From: Ignavibacteria bacterium
GTDB taxonomy: Bacteria > Bacteroidota > Ignavibacteria > Ignavibacteriales > Melioribacteraceae
Length of the DNA: 6,291 nt
Reading direction: 5' to 3'
NCBI GenBank assembly: GCA_027347805.1
Contig: DAIEQP010000048.1
Coordinates: 1-6,291, forward strand
The position numbers were made by a program, and so were the translations under genes. Positions 1-6,291 of the stretch are shown piece by piece; the first letter of the stretch is position 1, and every line of letters begins with the position of its first letter. The notes below the pieces were generated by a model that saw nothing but the letters and a program-made list of their open reading frames with translations, searched no databases and was not told the DNA's origin.

Positions 1-584
1 GAAACTTTTGAGTAGTCTGATATTAGAGTAGTAATTCCAATCATAAAAATGAGAAGTATATATCTTAACGCTTTAAAAACAAATTCTGCCATTGCATTTT
101 CGGAATTCTGGTATGCCCACGAAATAAATAAAACAATCCAATCATAAATTTTAAATGCAAGAGCAAAGAAAAAAAGTGAGAGAAAGAGAACTTTTACAAA
201 CCTTGAAAAATACTTTACTCCACCAAAAAAGAAATCAACTATATGGTTTTTTTCCTGTATATGAAATATTGAAATCAAACCGCCAAGGAAAAAAGTCTGG
301 ATCAATGTATATATAACTACTACAGCATAAATACTAAGCGGAATCTGGTCTAGCTGGATTTCATACAAATGTCTGAACTGAAGAAACCACATATAATCAA
401 AATTCTCCATCAATTTATCACTTAATGTAGAATGAGATAAATTGACTAGCAGGAGATTATATATCGGCACTGTAAGAACAAGCGCAGATGCAGCATTTAT
501 TACCCACATCAGCCAGACAACTTTAATGTTATGAAATACAGATCTTACACTATGAACCATATTACTTTTAATTGTAACTATCAT
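1..584 (-). CDS. Polytopic membrane protein of unknown function, N-terminal part (3' end cut by window edge)
   Basis: The frame is open from an ATG at 584 to the left edge, giving 194 codons without a stop. I do not recognise a named family. By eye there are four hydrophobic stretches, at about residues 22-46, 82-107, 128-156 and 175-190, so this is an integral membrane protein with at least four helices. A polar stretch at about 50-80 (with NFDYMWFLQF) lies between the first two. The ATG shares bases with the stop codon of the M1 peptidase gene (ATGA, 581-584). An AGGAA sequence (minus strand, 592-596) sits about seven to eight bases before the ATG and could act as a ribosome binding site inside the upstream gene. 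A second in-frame ATG lies at codon 9, but the overlap favours the first. It probably works in the envelope with the peptidase; that is inference from the overlap only. Confidence 0.75.
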   Translation of the reverse strand, partial: MIVTIKSNMVHSVRSVFHNIKVVWLMWVINAASALVLTVPIYNLLLVNLSHSTLSDKLMENFDYMWFLQFRHLYEIQLDQIPLSIYAVVVIYTLIQTFFLGGLISIFHIQEKNHIVDFFFGGVKYFSRFVKVLFLSLFFFALAFKIYDWIVLFISWAYQNSENAMAEFVFKALRYILLIFMIGITTLISDYSKV

Positions 585-2563
585 CCGATGCTTCCTAAAA
601 TCATTAATGCATTTTGAACCCAGAAGAACCATCTGGTTGCAATAGATGTTGAGGCAAAATTATTTTCTTCTATTGTGTAGGAATTGTTGGCAAAGTTCAC
701 ATCAAGAAGATTTTTCCTCTGCGAGTCGACTTCAGCGGAAATAACTCTATTTACAGTATTGAACCTGAATATTTTCCATTTCTCCTGTCCATCCCATTTC
801 CTAGTAAGTGTATTTTTATCTGTAACAAGTGCAATTTCAGTTTTGCAAATTCCATCTCCTAATCTTTCAACAAGCGCCTCATATTCAGTATCGCCAACTT
901 TTCTTAATGAAGTTACTCTATAGTCAAAACTTTTTGATGATCTGTAAAACTCATCAAAAAACCAGTTCATGTCTTCCCTGCAATTCTTTTGAACCACAGA
1001 AATGAAATCTGCTGCTGTTGGATGTTTGAATTTATATTCATCATAATAATCTTTTAAAATGTTCATCATTTTTTCCTGACCAAGATATCTTTCCAGTGTA
1101 AGCAGCATTAGTTCAGGTTTATTATATGAATTTACAACGTATGATAATCTTGTCGGCAATTTGTAAGATGTATCTGCTATTGTTCCAACATTCAGATTCT
1201 GGTAATAACTTGTAATTGATTTTGCACCCTCTGAAATAACAGCGTCGGTTAAGGTATAAATGATTGGTATATCACTGTATGATAAAAAGTTCAAGCCGAA
1301 AATTGGAATAAATTGAGCAACTTTAAAATTTTCCAGAATCGGCTGATTATATTTATACATTATTTTGGTTGAAATATAAGAAGCAAAACCTTCATCTAGC
1401 CATGCTTCATAAACTTCATTATTTGCTAAGAGTCCCTGGTAAAACTGATGTGAAAATTCATGTGCAGTTAAATATTCAGGCTGGCCTGTATTTGGCCTGG
1501 CAAATAATTCAGCACTAACATTAAACAATGTGGGATATTCCATTCCGCTCGAAGCTGAAGTTCTTGGCACATCTACAAGAGTGACTGATTGATATGGATA
1601 AATTCCAATGTTCTCTTCAAAAAATTCCAGACATTGTTTTACAATTTTAAAATATCGTTCAAAATATTTAGAACGTTCCGGCTGAACAATTGCATTTATT
1701 TGAATCTGCGACCCATCTTTTCTTTTATAAAGTACTGTCTGTCTTTCAGCTTCATCTGTTATTAAAAAAGCAAAATCATGTACACCTGATTGTTTGATCA
1801 GATATGTATTAAAGTTATTTTCTCTTTTCAATGAATCAATAACGCCTGTTGAAGCAACAAAAAAATTATTTGGAATTTTTATTTGAGCAGAATAATCTCC
1901 AAAATCAGAATAGAAATTCAAATATGGATGATACTGGCTGCATACCCAATTTCCATTTTCGAAAACACCTACTTTTGGGAACCACTGAGAAATAAAATAA
2001 AAATTTCTGCCCCGGGCAGCACCAAATCTTTTTATACCAATAGGAATCTTAAGTGAATATTCGAAATAAAGTTTAACCGAATCTCCTGGTAAAACCATTT
2101 TCGTTAAATTAATTTTGGCAACTGTGCTATCATTTGGATTTGGTATATCAGGCTGGAAATAAAACAATTTCCCCTCTTCCTCATTTACAAGACATTTTTG
2201 AATATTAAAACCAGTTTTGTTTTCGGGTTTTAAGTGGTAAGCAGATGCAAAAATTGTTTTATTGTTTTTATATGCATTTGCGTAAAAATGTAATTGAATT
2301 TCCTTTGTTGAATATTTTGTTCGATTTATCCAGGTAATAAATTCTTTTACATGTAAATTCTTGGATTGTTCATCAAATTGGATTTCAAACTTGTAATTTG
2401 CTCTCCTTTCAACCTTTTTATACTCTTTTAGTAAAAGGCCATTTTTGTACAAACCAGAGGAAATGAAATCAGATTTCATTTTTATTGGCGGACTTGCCTT
2501 ATCTGAAAGATAAAGAAGCGCGGAAAGCAATATTAATAACGGGAGGAATGAAAGTTTTTTCAT
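581..2563 (-). CDS. M1-family zinc metallopeptidase (aminopeptidase N-like), exported
   Basis: This 660-residue protein is predicted to remove N-terminal residues from peptides outside the cytoplasm. Residues 1-20 (MKKLSFLPLLILLSALLYLS) form a signal peptide or uncleaved anchor; there is no lipobox cysteine. A beta-rich N-terminal domain (about 55-240) precedes the gluzincin catalytic domain. Zinc ligands are H368 and H372 of HEFSH, and E391 eighteen residues later (HEXXH-X18-E, followed by GFA); E369 is the catalytic base. GMEYP (340-344) replaces the GAMEN substrate-binding motif, as in many divergent bacterial M1 proteins. Y480 (YNKPELML, then ERYLG) best fits the transition-state tyrosine. 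Residues from about 545 look beta-rich. The large helical C-terminal domain of E. coli PepN-type enzymes (about 870 residues) is absent. The last 17 residues are hydrophobic with several aromatics. The start is fixed by the signal peptide; no Shine-Dalgarno sequence is visible. Substrate specificity cannot be read from the sequence. Confidence 0.93.
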   Translation of the reverse strand: MKKLSFLPLLILLSALLYLSDKASPPIKMKSDFISSGLYKNGLLLKEYKKVERRANYKFEIQFDEQSKNLHVKEFITWINRTKYSTKEIQLHFYANAYKNNKTIFASAYHLKPENKTGFNIQKCLVNEEEGKLFYFQPDIPNPNDSTVAKINLTKMVLPGDSVKLYFEYSLKIPIGIKRFGAARGRNFYFISQWFPKVGVFENGNWVCSQYHPYLNFYSDFGDYSAQIKIPNNFFVASTGVIDSLKRENNFNTYLIKQSGVHDFAFLITDEAERQTVLYKRKDGSQIQINAIVQPERSKYFERYFKIVKQCLEFFEENIGIYPYQSVTLVDVPRTSASSGMEYPTLFNVSAELFARPNTGQPEYLTAHEFSHQFYQGLLANNEVYEAWLDEGFASYISTKIMYKYNQPILENFKVAQFIPIFGLNFLSYSDIPIIYTLTDAVISEGAKSITSYYQNLNVGTIADTSYKLPTRLSYVVNSYNKPELMLLTLERYLGQEKMMNILKDYYDEYKFKHPTAADFISVVQKNCREDMNWFFDEFYRSSKSFDYRVTSLRKVGDTEYEALVERLGDGICKTEIALVTDKNTLTRKWDGQEKWKIFRFNTVNRVISAEVDSQRKNLLDVNFANNSYTIEENNFASTSIATRWFFWVQNALMILGSIG

Positions 2564-2568
2564 GTGAG

Positions 2569-2600
2569 CAAAGTTAAGATGTCAATATCTTCTAATCAAC
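2569..2600 (-). promoter_or_regulatory. Candidate Bacteroidetes-type promoter for the M1 peptidase operon
   Basis: On the minus strand TAACTTTG (2569-2576) matches the Bacteroidetes -7 consensus TAnnTTTG at every fixed position. GTTG (2597-2600) matches three of four bases of the -33 element TTTG, with a spacer of about 20 bases, within the 19-21 known for Bacteroides. Only five bases separate the -7 box from the ATG, so transcription from it would give a nearly leaderless message. AT-rich DNA yields such matches by chance, so this is tentative. Confidence 0.3.
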
Positions 2601-2821
2601 CAGGCCGGACATTATTCTATCTTTAAGTTATCGCAGATTTGTATCAATCTGAACGTTGTGATTAAAATTAAGACACACAAAAAAATGTTTTTTTTCAATT
2701 TGTTAAATATTGGAAACATTTAGTCGGTATAAATCTTGCAAGCTTTATTTCCTATAATTAAAATAAATTTACTGCGTATGACACAGCGCAACCATCTTTT
2801 TCGAATCAAACTATATATTGG

Positions 2822-2835
2822 TAATAAACTTATTA
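2822..2835. promoter_or_regulatory. Short palindrome upstream of the kinase gene
   Basis: TAATAA-AC-TTATTA is a perfect 6-base inverted repeat with a 2-base centre, ending 17 bases before the kinase ATG. It could be an operator or merely a chance palindrome in A+T-rich DNA. The loop is too small for a stable hairpin, which leans towards a DNA-level site if it is anything. Confidence 0.15.
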
Positions 2836-2852
2836 AAAACTGATATTTATTA

Positions 2853-4847
2853 ATGAATCTGATTTGTAAGATATGCGGGGAAGAAATATCACCAGATTGG
2901 GATATCTGTCCTAACTGCTTAGGTCCAATTGTTTTGACCAGTATCTGTACTATCTGCGGAAAAGAAATCAAAGGGACTTGGAAAATCTGCCCAACATGCA
3001 AAACTCCAACAGGTAACACTGCAACAGCAGATCATTCCCAAAGAAGAACACCAACCGGAAATAATGGAGTATATTATTCAAGTGACTCATATACATCTAC
3101 TGTTCAAACAATAAAATATGTAGAACTGGAAATTGGCAGTTTAATTGCGGAAAGATATTTCGTAAAAAAGAAAATTGGTGAAGGTGGTTTTGGCAAAGTA
3201 TATGAAGTATTTGATCAGTTGACCGGTAGAACAATGGCTCTGAAAACTCTTCCCTATGTTACAAAAGATTCTATTAATAACATTCTGCTCGAGTTTGAAA
3301 GCCGCGATAGATTAAATAATACCGAACACATTATAAAAGCATATCAGCCACAGCTTACTATTTATCGTGGACAAAATATTATTATCTATCCAATGGAGAT
3401 AGCTGAAAAGAGTTTAAGAGATTGGCTAATTGAAACTAAAAACCATCTGGATACAAGATTAGAAGAAGGTATTGAAATTTTTAAACAAGCTTGTCGTGGT
3501 GTAGAAGCAATTCATGCTTCCGGTCTTATTCATCTGGATCTTAAACCAGAAAATATTCTGCTTATTCAAAATAAAAATTACACTGATTTATCGAATAAGT
3601 GGACTGTTAAAATCAGCGATTTTGGTCTTGCAAGAGGTATTGGTCTTGAAAATCTTGAAACATTGCAGGATGGAATTGGAACACCGGCATATATGGCTCC
3701 TGAGCAAATATTAGCTGCCCGCTGGAAAGATGTTGGAATTGAAGCAGATATATATTCACTTGGAATGATCTTATATGAATTAATAGATGGTGATTTGCCA
3801 TATAGCGGTTCAGCAAAATTGATAAAAGAAAAAAAACTGAATCCTCAAATCCGGATTACACATTTGAAAGGCAAAAGAGATGTAGCTCTTGTTGCTATGC
3901 AATGCCTTGAACGAGACAAGTCACAGAGAATAAAATCTTTATCTGATATAATTTTCATTATCGACGAAAGAAGAAGACTTGAAGTTGAAATTAAAAATAA
4001 AAAGAAAAGAGCTCAGGAACTTGTAACTGAAATAAAATTATTAATAGATAACCAAAGATATAACGATGCATATAAATTATGCCTTCAGGCACTCGAACTA
4101 GATGATAGCAACAAGCAGATTCAAAAAATGAAATCATTCCTGATTGAAATCGAGAGACTTAAAAAGCTTAATGCTGAAAGAGCAAAACGTGGAGAAATGA
4201 TTCTCATAGATGGTGGCATTTTTGAAATGGGCAGCGATGATTATGCTGATGAAAGACCAATTCATGAAGTAGAAGTAAAAAGCTTTTACATTGATAAACA
4301 CCCTGTTACAGTCAAAAAGTATAAAGAGTTTTGCAAGGCAACTAAAAGATCTCTTCCCCGTTCTCCCAGCTGGGGTTGGTTTGAAGAACATCCAATTATC
4401 AATGTTACCTGGGAAGAAGCTAATGCATTTGCATGCTGGGCTGGTAAAAGACTTCCGACTGAAGCTGAATTGGAATTTGCTGCGCGCGGTGGTTCAAAAA
4501 GCAAAAATTATAAATTCAGCGGTAGCAATAAAATTGAAGAAGTCGCCTGGACAAAATCTGATTCAAATAACAGAACCAATCCTGTTGGCAAAAAAAAGGC
4601 AAACGAATTGGGTATTCACGATATGAGTGGAAATGTTAAAGAATGGTGCAGCGATTGGTATTCAATTTATAATATACAGCCAAAGGAAAACCCTTCTGGA
4701 CCGTTAAATGGAACATTGAAAGTACTTCGCGGCGGTTCATGGAATCTAAATGAACAGGGATGCAGAAATACGATTCGAAGCGGGATTGATCCAGAATTGT
4801 TTGATGATTATATCGGCTTTAGATGTGCCCAGGATATTAAAGAATAA
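2853..4847 (+). CDS. Double zinc ribbon - Ser/Thr protein kinase - TPR-like - FGE-sulfatase domain fusion
   Basis: A 664-residue soluble protein, predicted to phosphorylate Ser/Thr in the cytoplasm. Domains: two zinc ribbons (C5, C8, C19, C22; C32, C35, C46, C49); a polar linker (50-95); a PknB-like kinase (about 100-372); a charged helical stretch with one TPR-like hairpin (about 372-445, NQRYNDAYKLCLQALELDD); and an FGE-sulfatase/SUMF1-like domain (about 446-662). Kinase residues visible are the loop GEGGFGKV (109-116), K131, HLDLKPEN (227-234, catalytic D229), DFG (256-258), GTPAYMAPE (276-284), D299 and R359. Leucine replaces the HRD arginine. The last domain shows GGIFEMGS, RLPTEAELEFAARGG, DMSGNVKEW, LRGGSW and GFRC. 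C637 fits one catalytic cysteine of formylglycine-generating enzyme, but the other position is L632, so sulfatase activation is unlikely; a binding or sensing role is my inference. An in-frame TGA at 2841 excludes a longer start; no Shine-Dalgarno or membrane segment is seen. Confidence 0.93.
   Translation: MNLICKICGEEISPDWDICPNCLGPIVLTSICTICGKEIKGTWKICPTCKTPTGNTATADHSQRRTPTGNNGVYYSSDSYTSTVQTIKYVELEIGSLIAERYFVKKKIGEGGFGKVYEVFDQLTGRTMALKTLPYVTKDSINNILLEFESRDRLNNTEHIIKAYQPQLTIYRGQNIIIYPMEIAEKSLRDWLIETKNHLDTRLEEGIEIFKQACRGVEAIHASGLIHLDLKPENILLIQNKNYTDLSNKWTVKISDFGLARGIGLENLETLQDGIGTPAYMAPEQILAARWKDVGIEADIYSLGMILYELIDGDLPYSGSAKLIKEKKLNPQIRITHLKGKRDVALVAMQCLERDKSQRIKSLSDIIFIIDERRRLEVEIKNKKKRAQELVTEIKLLIDNQRYNDAYKLCLQALELDDSNKQIQKMKSFLIEIERLKKLNAERAKRGEMILIDGGIFEMGSDDYADERPIHEVEVKSFYIDKHPVTVKKYKEFCKATKRSLPRSPSWGWFEEHPIINVTWEEANAFACWAGKRLPTEAELEFAARGGSKSKNYKFSGSNKIEEVAWTKSDSNNRTNPVGKKKANELGIHDMSGNVKEWCSDWYSIYNIQPKENPSGPLNGTLKVLRGGSWNLNEQGCRNTIRSGIDPELFDDYIGFRCAQDIKE
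2862..3011 (+). repeat. Tandem duplicated zinc-ribbon unit within the kinase gene
   Basis: Residues 4-26 and 31-53 are two copies of one unit offset by 27 codons (81 bases). Both read IC-x-ICG-x(1)-EI-x(3)-W-x-ICP-x-C, with 12 of 19 residues identical across the core. Each has CxxC-X10-CxxC spacing, enough to bind one zinc alone. The DNA copies differ mostly at third positions, so the duplication is old or maintained by selection on the protein. Confidence 0.8.
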
Positions 4848-4907
4848 ATTCTATATTTATATACTCTTGTCAATTATATTCTTACTCCCCCTATCTGTCT
4901 TAAAATT

Positions 4908-4945
4908 AAAAAAAGGAACCGGCAGAGGTGCCGGATCCTTTTTAA
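4908..4945. terminator. Bidirectional rho-independent terminator between convergent genes
   Basis: A strong hairpin lies 60 bases past the kinase stop. Left arm GGAACCGGCA (4915-4924) pairs with TGCCGGATCC (4929-4938) around a GAGG loop, with one A-A mismatch. Seven A before (4908-4914) and five T after (4939-4943) extend the stem and give a U-tract in either direction. It can therefore end both the kinase message and the minus-strand message whose stop codon is at 4952-4954. Confidence 0.85.
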
Positions 4946-4951
4946 GGTCGG

Positions 4952-6291
4952 TCACTGCGTGAGGTAGAATTTTAATGTGCAGATATCTGAAGAAGAAGCT
5001 TTTGACCAATCAGTTGAATTAATTGTCCAACTTGAATAATCTGTAGTACTTGAAGTAGAATAAGTACGATCTTCAAACAGGTTAATTTTAATTTTATTTG
5101 ATGCATCAGTCTTGGAGACAGTGTAAGTTGCAGTTGTTGGTGATGCCAATACAAGATTGCTGAGTTCGATATTTAATTCTTCAGTATTTTTTCTTTGAAC
5201 ATATGTAAACTGTGACTTGGCAACTACCTTAAATGAAACAATTTTATTTTGATCATCAATTGACCCGCTTCCTGTAACATTGAAAGTTATTGTTTTATAA
5301 TCATCTGCTCCGCTGCCGCATAAGTAACTAATTCCTTTATGTGAAAAGGTACCGTTAAAGTTTATTGTAAAATTTTTGCCGTTCCATGTAAGACAAGTTT
5401 GTGTCAAGAGTGGTATTTCAAGTGTATACATCACTTCTTCATAAGTAAACTGTGATGAAGTTCTTGTATCTTTCATTGTAACAGAGTGCGCAGGACTGCA
5501 AGGAATTGTAATTGAAAAACCAGTAGCCTTTGTTAAATCAAGTTTCTGCACTTCGAAAGGCATTCCATTACTAGCAACATTATTAACAGTTACAATTATG
5601 TCACCGGTTAGAGCACTTGAAGGGACTGTTGCATTTATAAATGTATTTGTCCACTGATTAATCTCTAAAGCCTTAACCCCACCAAAAGTAACAGCCCCGC
5701 CAGAAGAATTTGTTCCGAAGTTCGTTCCATAAATTATAACATGATCGCCTGGTTTTCCTTTAGATGGATCAAGGTATGTAATACTTGGTGAAATTGTAAC
5801 GCTGCTAGATGATTTATCTAGTAGTTTATTGTCTTTATCAAAAATCGTTAACTCAACTGTATATGAACCTGGTTTTGTAAATGTATATTCAAATATACCA
5901 GTAGTGTTTTCTGATGAAATATTATCTGGTAGAACTTTCCAAATGTATTTTACTCCTGTTGGAAGAGTGCCATTATAGAGAGCTTTGAATTGGTATTTTT
6001 GATTTAATGCTGCTTTAGGAATTGAAGCAGGATCAATCGTGAGAGCGCCAAGTGAAAGGTCAACATCAATTGATGCACTTGATTCATTAGAAGTATTTAT
6101 TATCAGTAAATCTTTGAATTCTTTGATTGGAAGATCTAAAATGAGTGACGAACCTTTCTGTCCCGGAACTTCATAAACCATTTTTGTACCCTGACGCTTA
6201 TAAATGACAAGTGAGGTTTCTACAGGAAGTGAATTGATACTTATTAGAACATTCTTTGAATCGGTATCAGTATTTTTTAACTTAATGATCC
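4952..6291 (-). CDS. Secreted or surface protein with PKD and IPT/TIG domains, C-terminal 445 codons (5' end cut by window edge)
   Basis: The frame is open to the right edge. The first internal ATG (6181) is probably not the start: 36 codons in the same style precede it and no signal peptide follows it. Counting from the first complete codon at the edge, residues 1-80 are beta-strand-like and unassigned. A PKD-like fold covers about 84-166 (W117; YTFTKPGSYTVELTIFD from 135). An IPT/TIG domain covers about 168-247 (ITYLDPSKGKPGDHVIIYG, then NFG, VTFGG, ATVPSS, ITVTV-like strands). Residues 251-445 are an unrecognised region rich in Thr/Ser/Asn and beta strands, with cysteines 264, 299, 324 and 437, and a pentapeptide SQFTY at 279-283 and 359-363. 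PKD and TIG modules are common in exported adhesins and enzymes, so an extracellular role is likely. The C-terminus does not resemble a type IX secretion sorting domain. The missing N-terminus could hold an enzymatic or lipoprotein part. Confidence 0.8.
   Translation of the reverse strand, partial: IIKLKNTDTDSKNVLISINSLPVETSLVIYKRQGTKMVYEVPGQKGSSLILDLPIKEFKDLLIINTSNESSASIDVDLSLGALTIDPASIPKAALNQKYQFKALYNGTLPTGVKYIWKVLPDNISSENTTGIFEYTFTKPGSYTVELTIFDKDNKLLDKSSSSVTISPSITYLDPSKGKPGDHVIIYGTNFGTNSSGGAVTFGGVKALEINQWTNTFINATVPSSALTGDIIVTVNNVASNGMPFEVQKLDLTKATGFSITIPCSPAHSVTMKDTRTSSQFTYEEVMYTLEIPLLTQTCLTWNGKNFTINFNGTFSHKGISYLCGSGADDYKTITFNVTGSGSIDDQNKIVSFKVVAKSQFTYVQRKNTEELNIELSNLVLASPTTATYTVSKTDASNKIKINLFEDRTYSTSSTTDYSSWTINSTDWSKASSSDICTLKFYLTQ

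Larger units (their letters stand above)
2564..2852. other. Divergent intergenic region between peptidase and kinase genes
   Basis: This 289-base AT-rich stretch must hold promoters for both neighbours, which are transcribed away from each other. I see no credible gene or RNA in it. The open frame crossing its right part on the minus strand runs antisense into the kinase zinc-ribbon codons and looks like no protein I know. Near the left end is a Bacteroidetes-style promoter match for the peptidase. Near the right end is a small AT palindrome (2822-2835), 17 bases before the kinase ATG. No Shine-Dalgarno sequence precedes either start. Confidence 0.6.

Noticed and set aside
684..923. Plus-strand open frame of 79 codons inside the peptidase gene
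   Set aside because: It is antisense to a strongly supported M1 peptidase, and its translation shows no recognisable protein features.
2753..2758. TATAAT as a sigma-70 -10 box for the kinase gene
   Set aside because: No -35-like hexamer lies at 16-18 bases, and such hexamers are frequent in AT-rich intergenic DNA.
2814..2821. TATATTGG as a Bacteroidetes -7 box for the kinase gene
   Set aside because: It misses one fixed position and has no TTTG-like element 19-21 bases upstream.
2720..3019. Minus-strand open frame of 99 codons overlapping the kinase start
   Set aside because: Half of it is antisense to the zinc-ribbon codons, its composition looks like a shadow translation, and it shows no domain.
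4134..4626. Several open frames on both strands within the kinase FGE-like domain
   Set aside because: The in-frame kinase reading shows conserved FGE-sulfatase motifs throughout; the others are shadow frames.
4191..4838. Reading the C-terminal domain as an active sulfatase-activating formylglycine enzyme
   Set aside because: One of the two catalytic cysteine positions is leucine, and no sulfatase gene is present in the window.
4952..5200. Type IX secretion C-terminal sorting domain on the PKD-TIG protein
   Set aside because: The last residues lack the usual conserved Gly/Lys pattern and end of such domains.
6179..6181. ATG as the start of the PKD-TIG gene (409 residues)
   Set aside because: The frame continues 36 codons upstream to the window edge in the same style, and no signal peptide follows this ATG.

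Overview
The window is AT-rich, codes densely on both strands, and carries four genes, two of them cut by the window edges. The style suggests the Bacteroidota/Chlorobi/Ignavibacteria group. Pointers are the missing Shine-Dalgarno sequence before the two complete genes, a Bacteroidetes-type TAnnTTTG promoter match, a periplasmic M1 peptidase with GMEYP in place of GAMEN, a secreted PKD-TIG protein, and a large zinc-ribbon/Ser-Thr kinase/sulfatase-modifying-factor fusion. This placement is inference from gene style; no phylogenetic marker is present.

Layout. From 1 to 584 on the minus strand is the N-terminal part of an unrecognised polytopic membrane protein. Its ATG overlaps the stop of the M1-family zinc metallopeptidase (581-2563, minus) by four bases (ATGA), so the two are almost certainly one transcript and may be translationally coupled. 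A 289-base divergent intergenic region (2564-2852) separates this pair from the multidomain kinase on the plus strand (2853-4847). Between the kinase and the last gene, 104 bases hold a strong hairpin terminator that can serve both strands. From 4952 to the right edge, on the minus strand, is the C-terminal 445 codons of a secreted beta-rich protein with PKD and IPT/TIG domains and an unidentified C-terminal region.

How the genes may work together. The peptidase and membrane protein plausibly act at the cell envelope in one process, perhaps peptide processing outside the cytoplasm, but only their overlap supports a link. The kinase has its own transcript. It has no membrane segment, so it should be a soluble cytoplasmic signalling protein: two zinc ribbons, a kinase domain lacking the arginine of HRD, a helical TPR-like linker, and an FGE-sulfatase domain lacking one of the two catalytic cysteines. 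The PKD-TIG gene converges on it and has no evident functional tie.

No RNA gene, mobile element, CRISPR array or clear defence system was seen. The most notable item is the domain architecture of the kinase. I found no convincing evidence of a wholly new multi-gene system.
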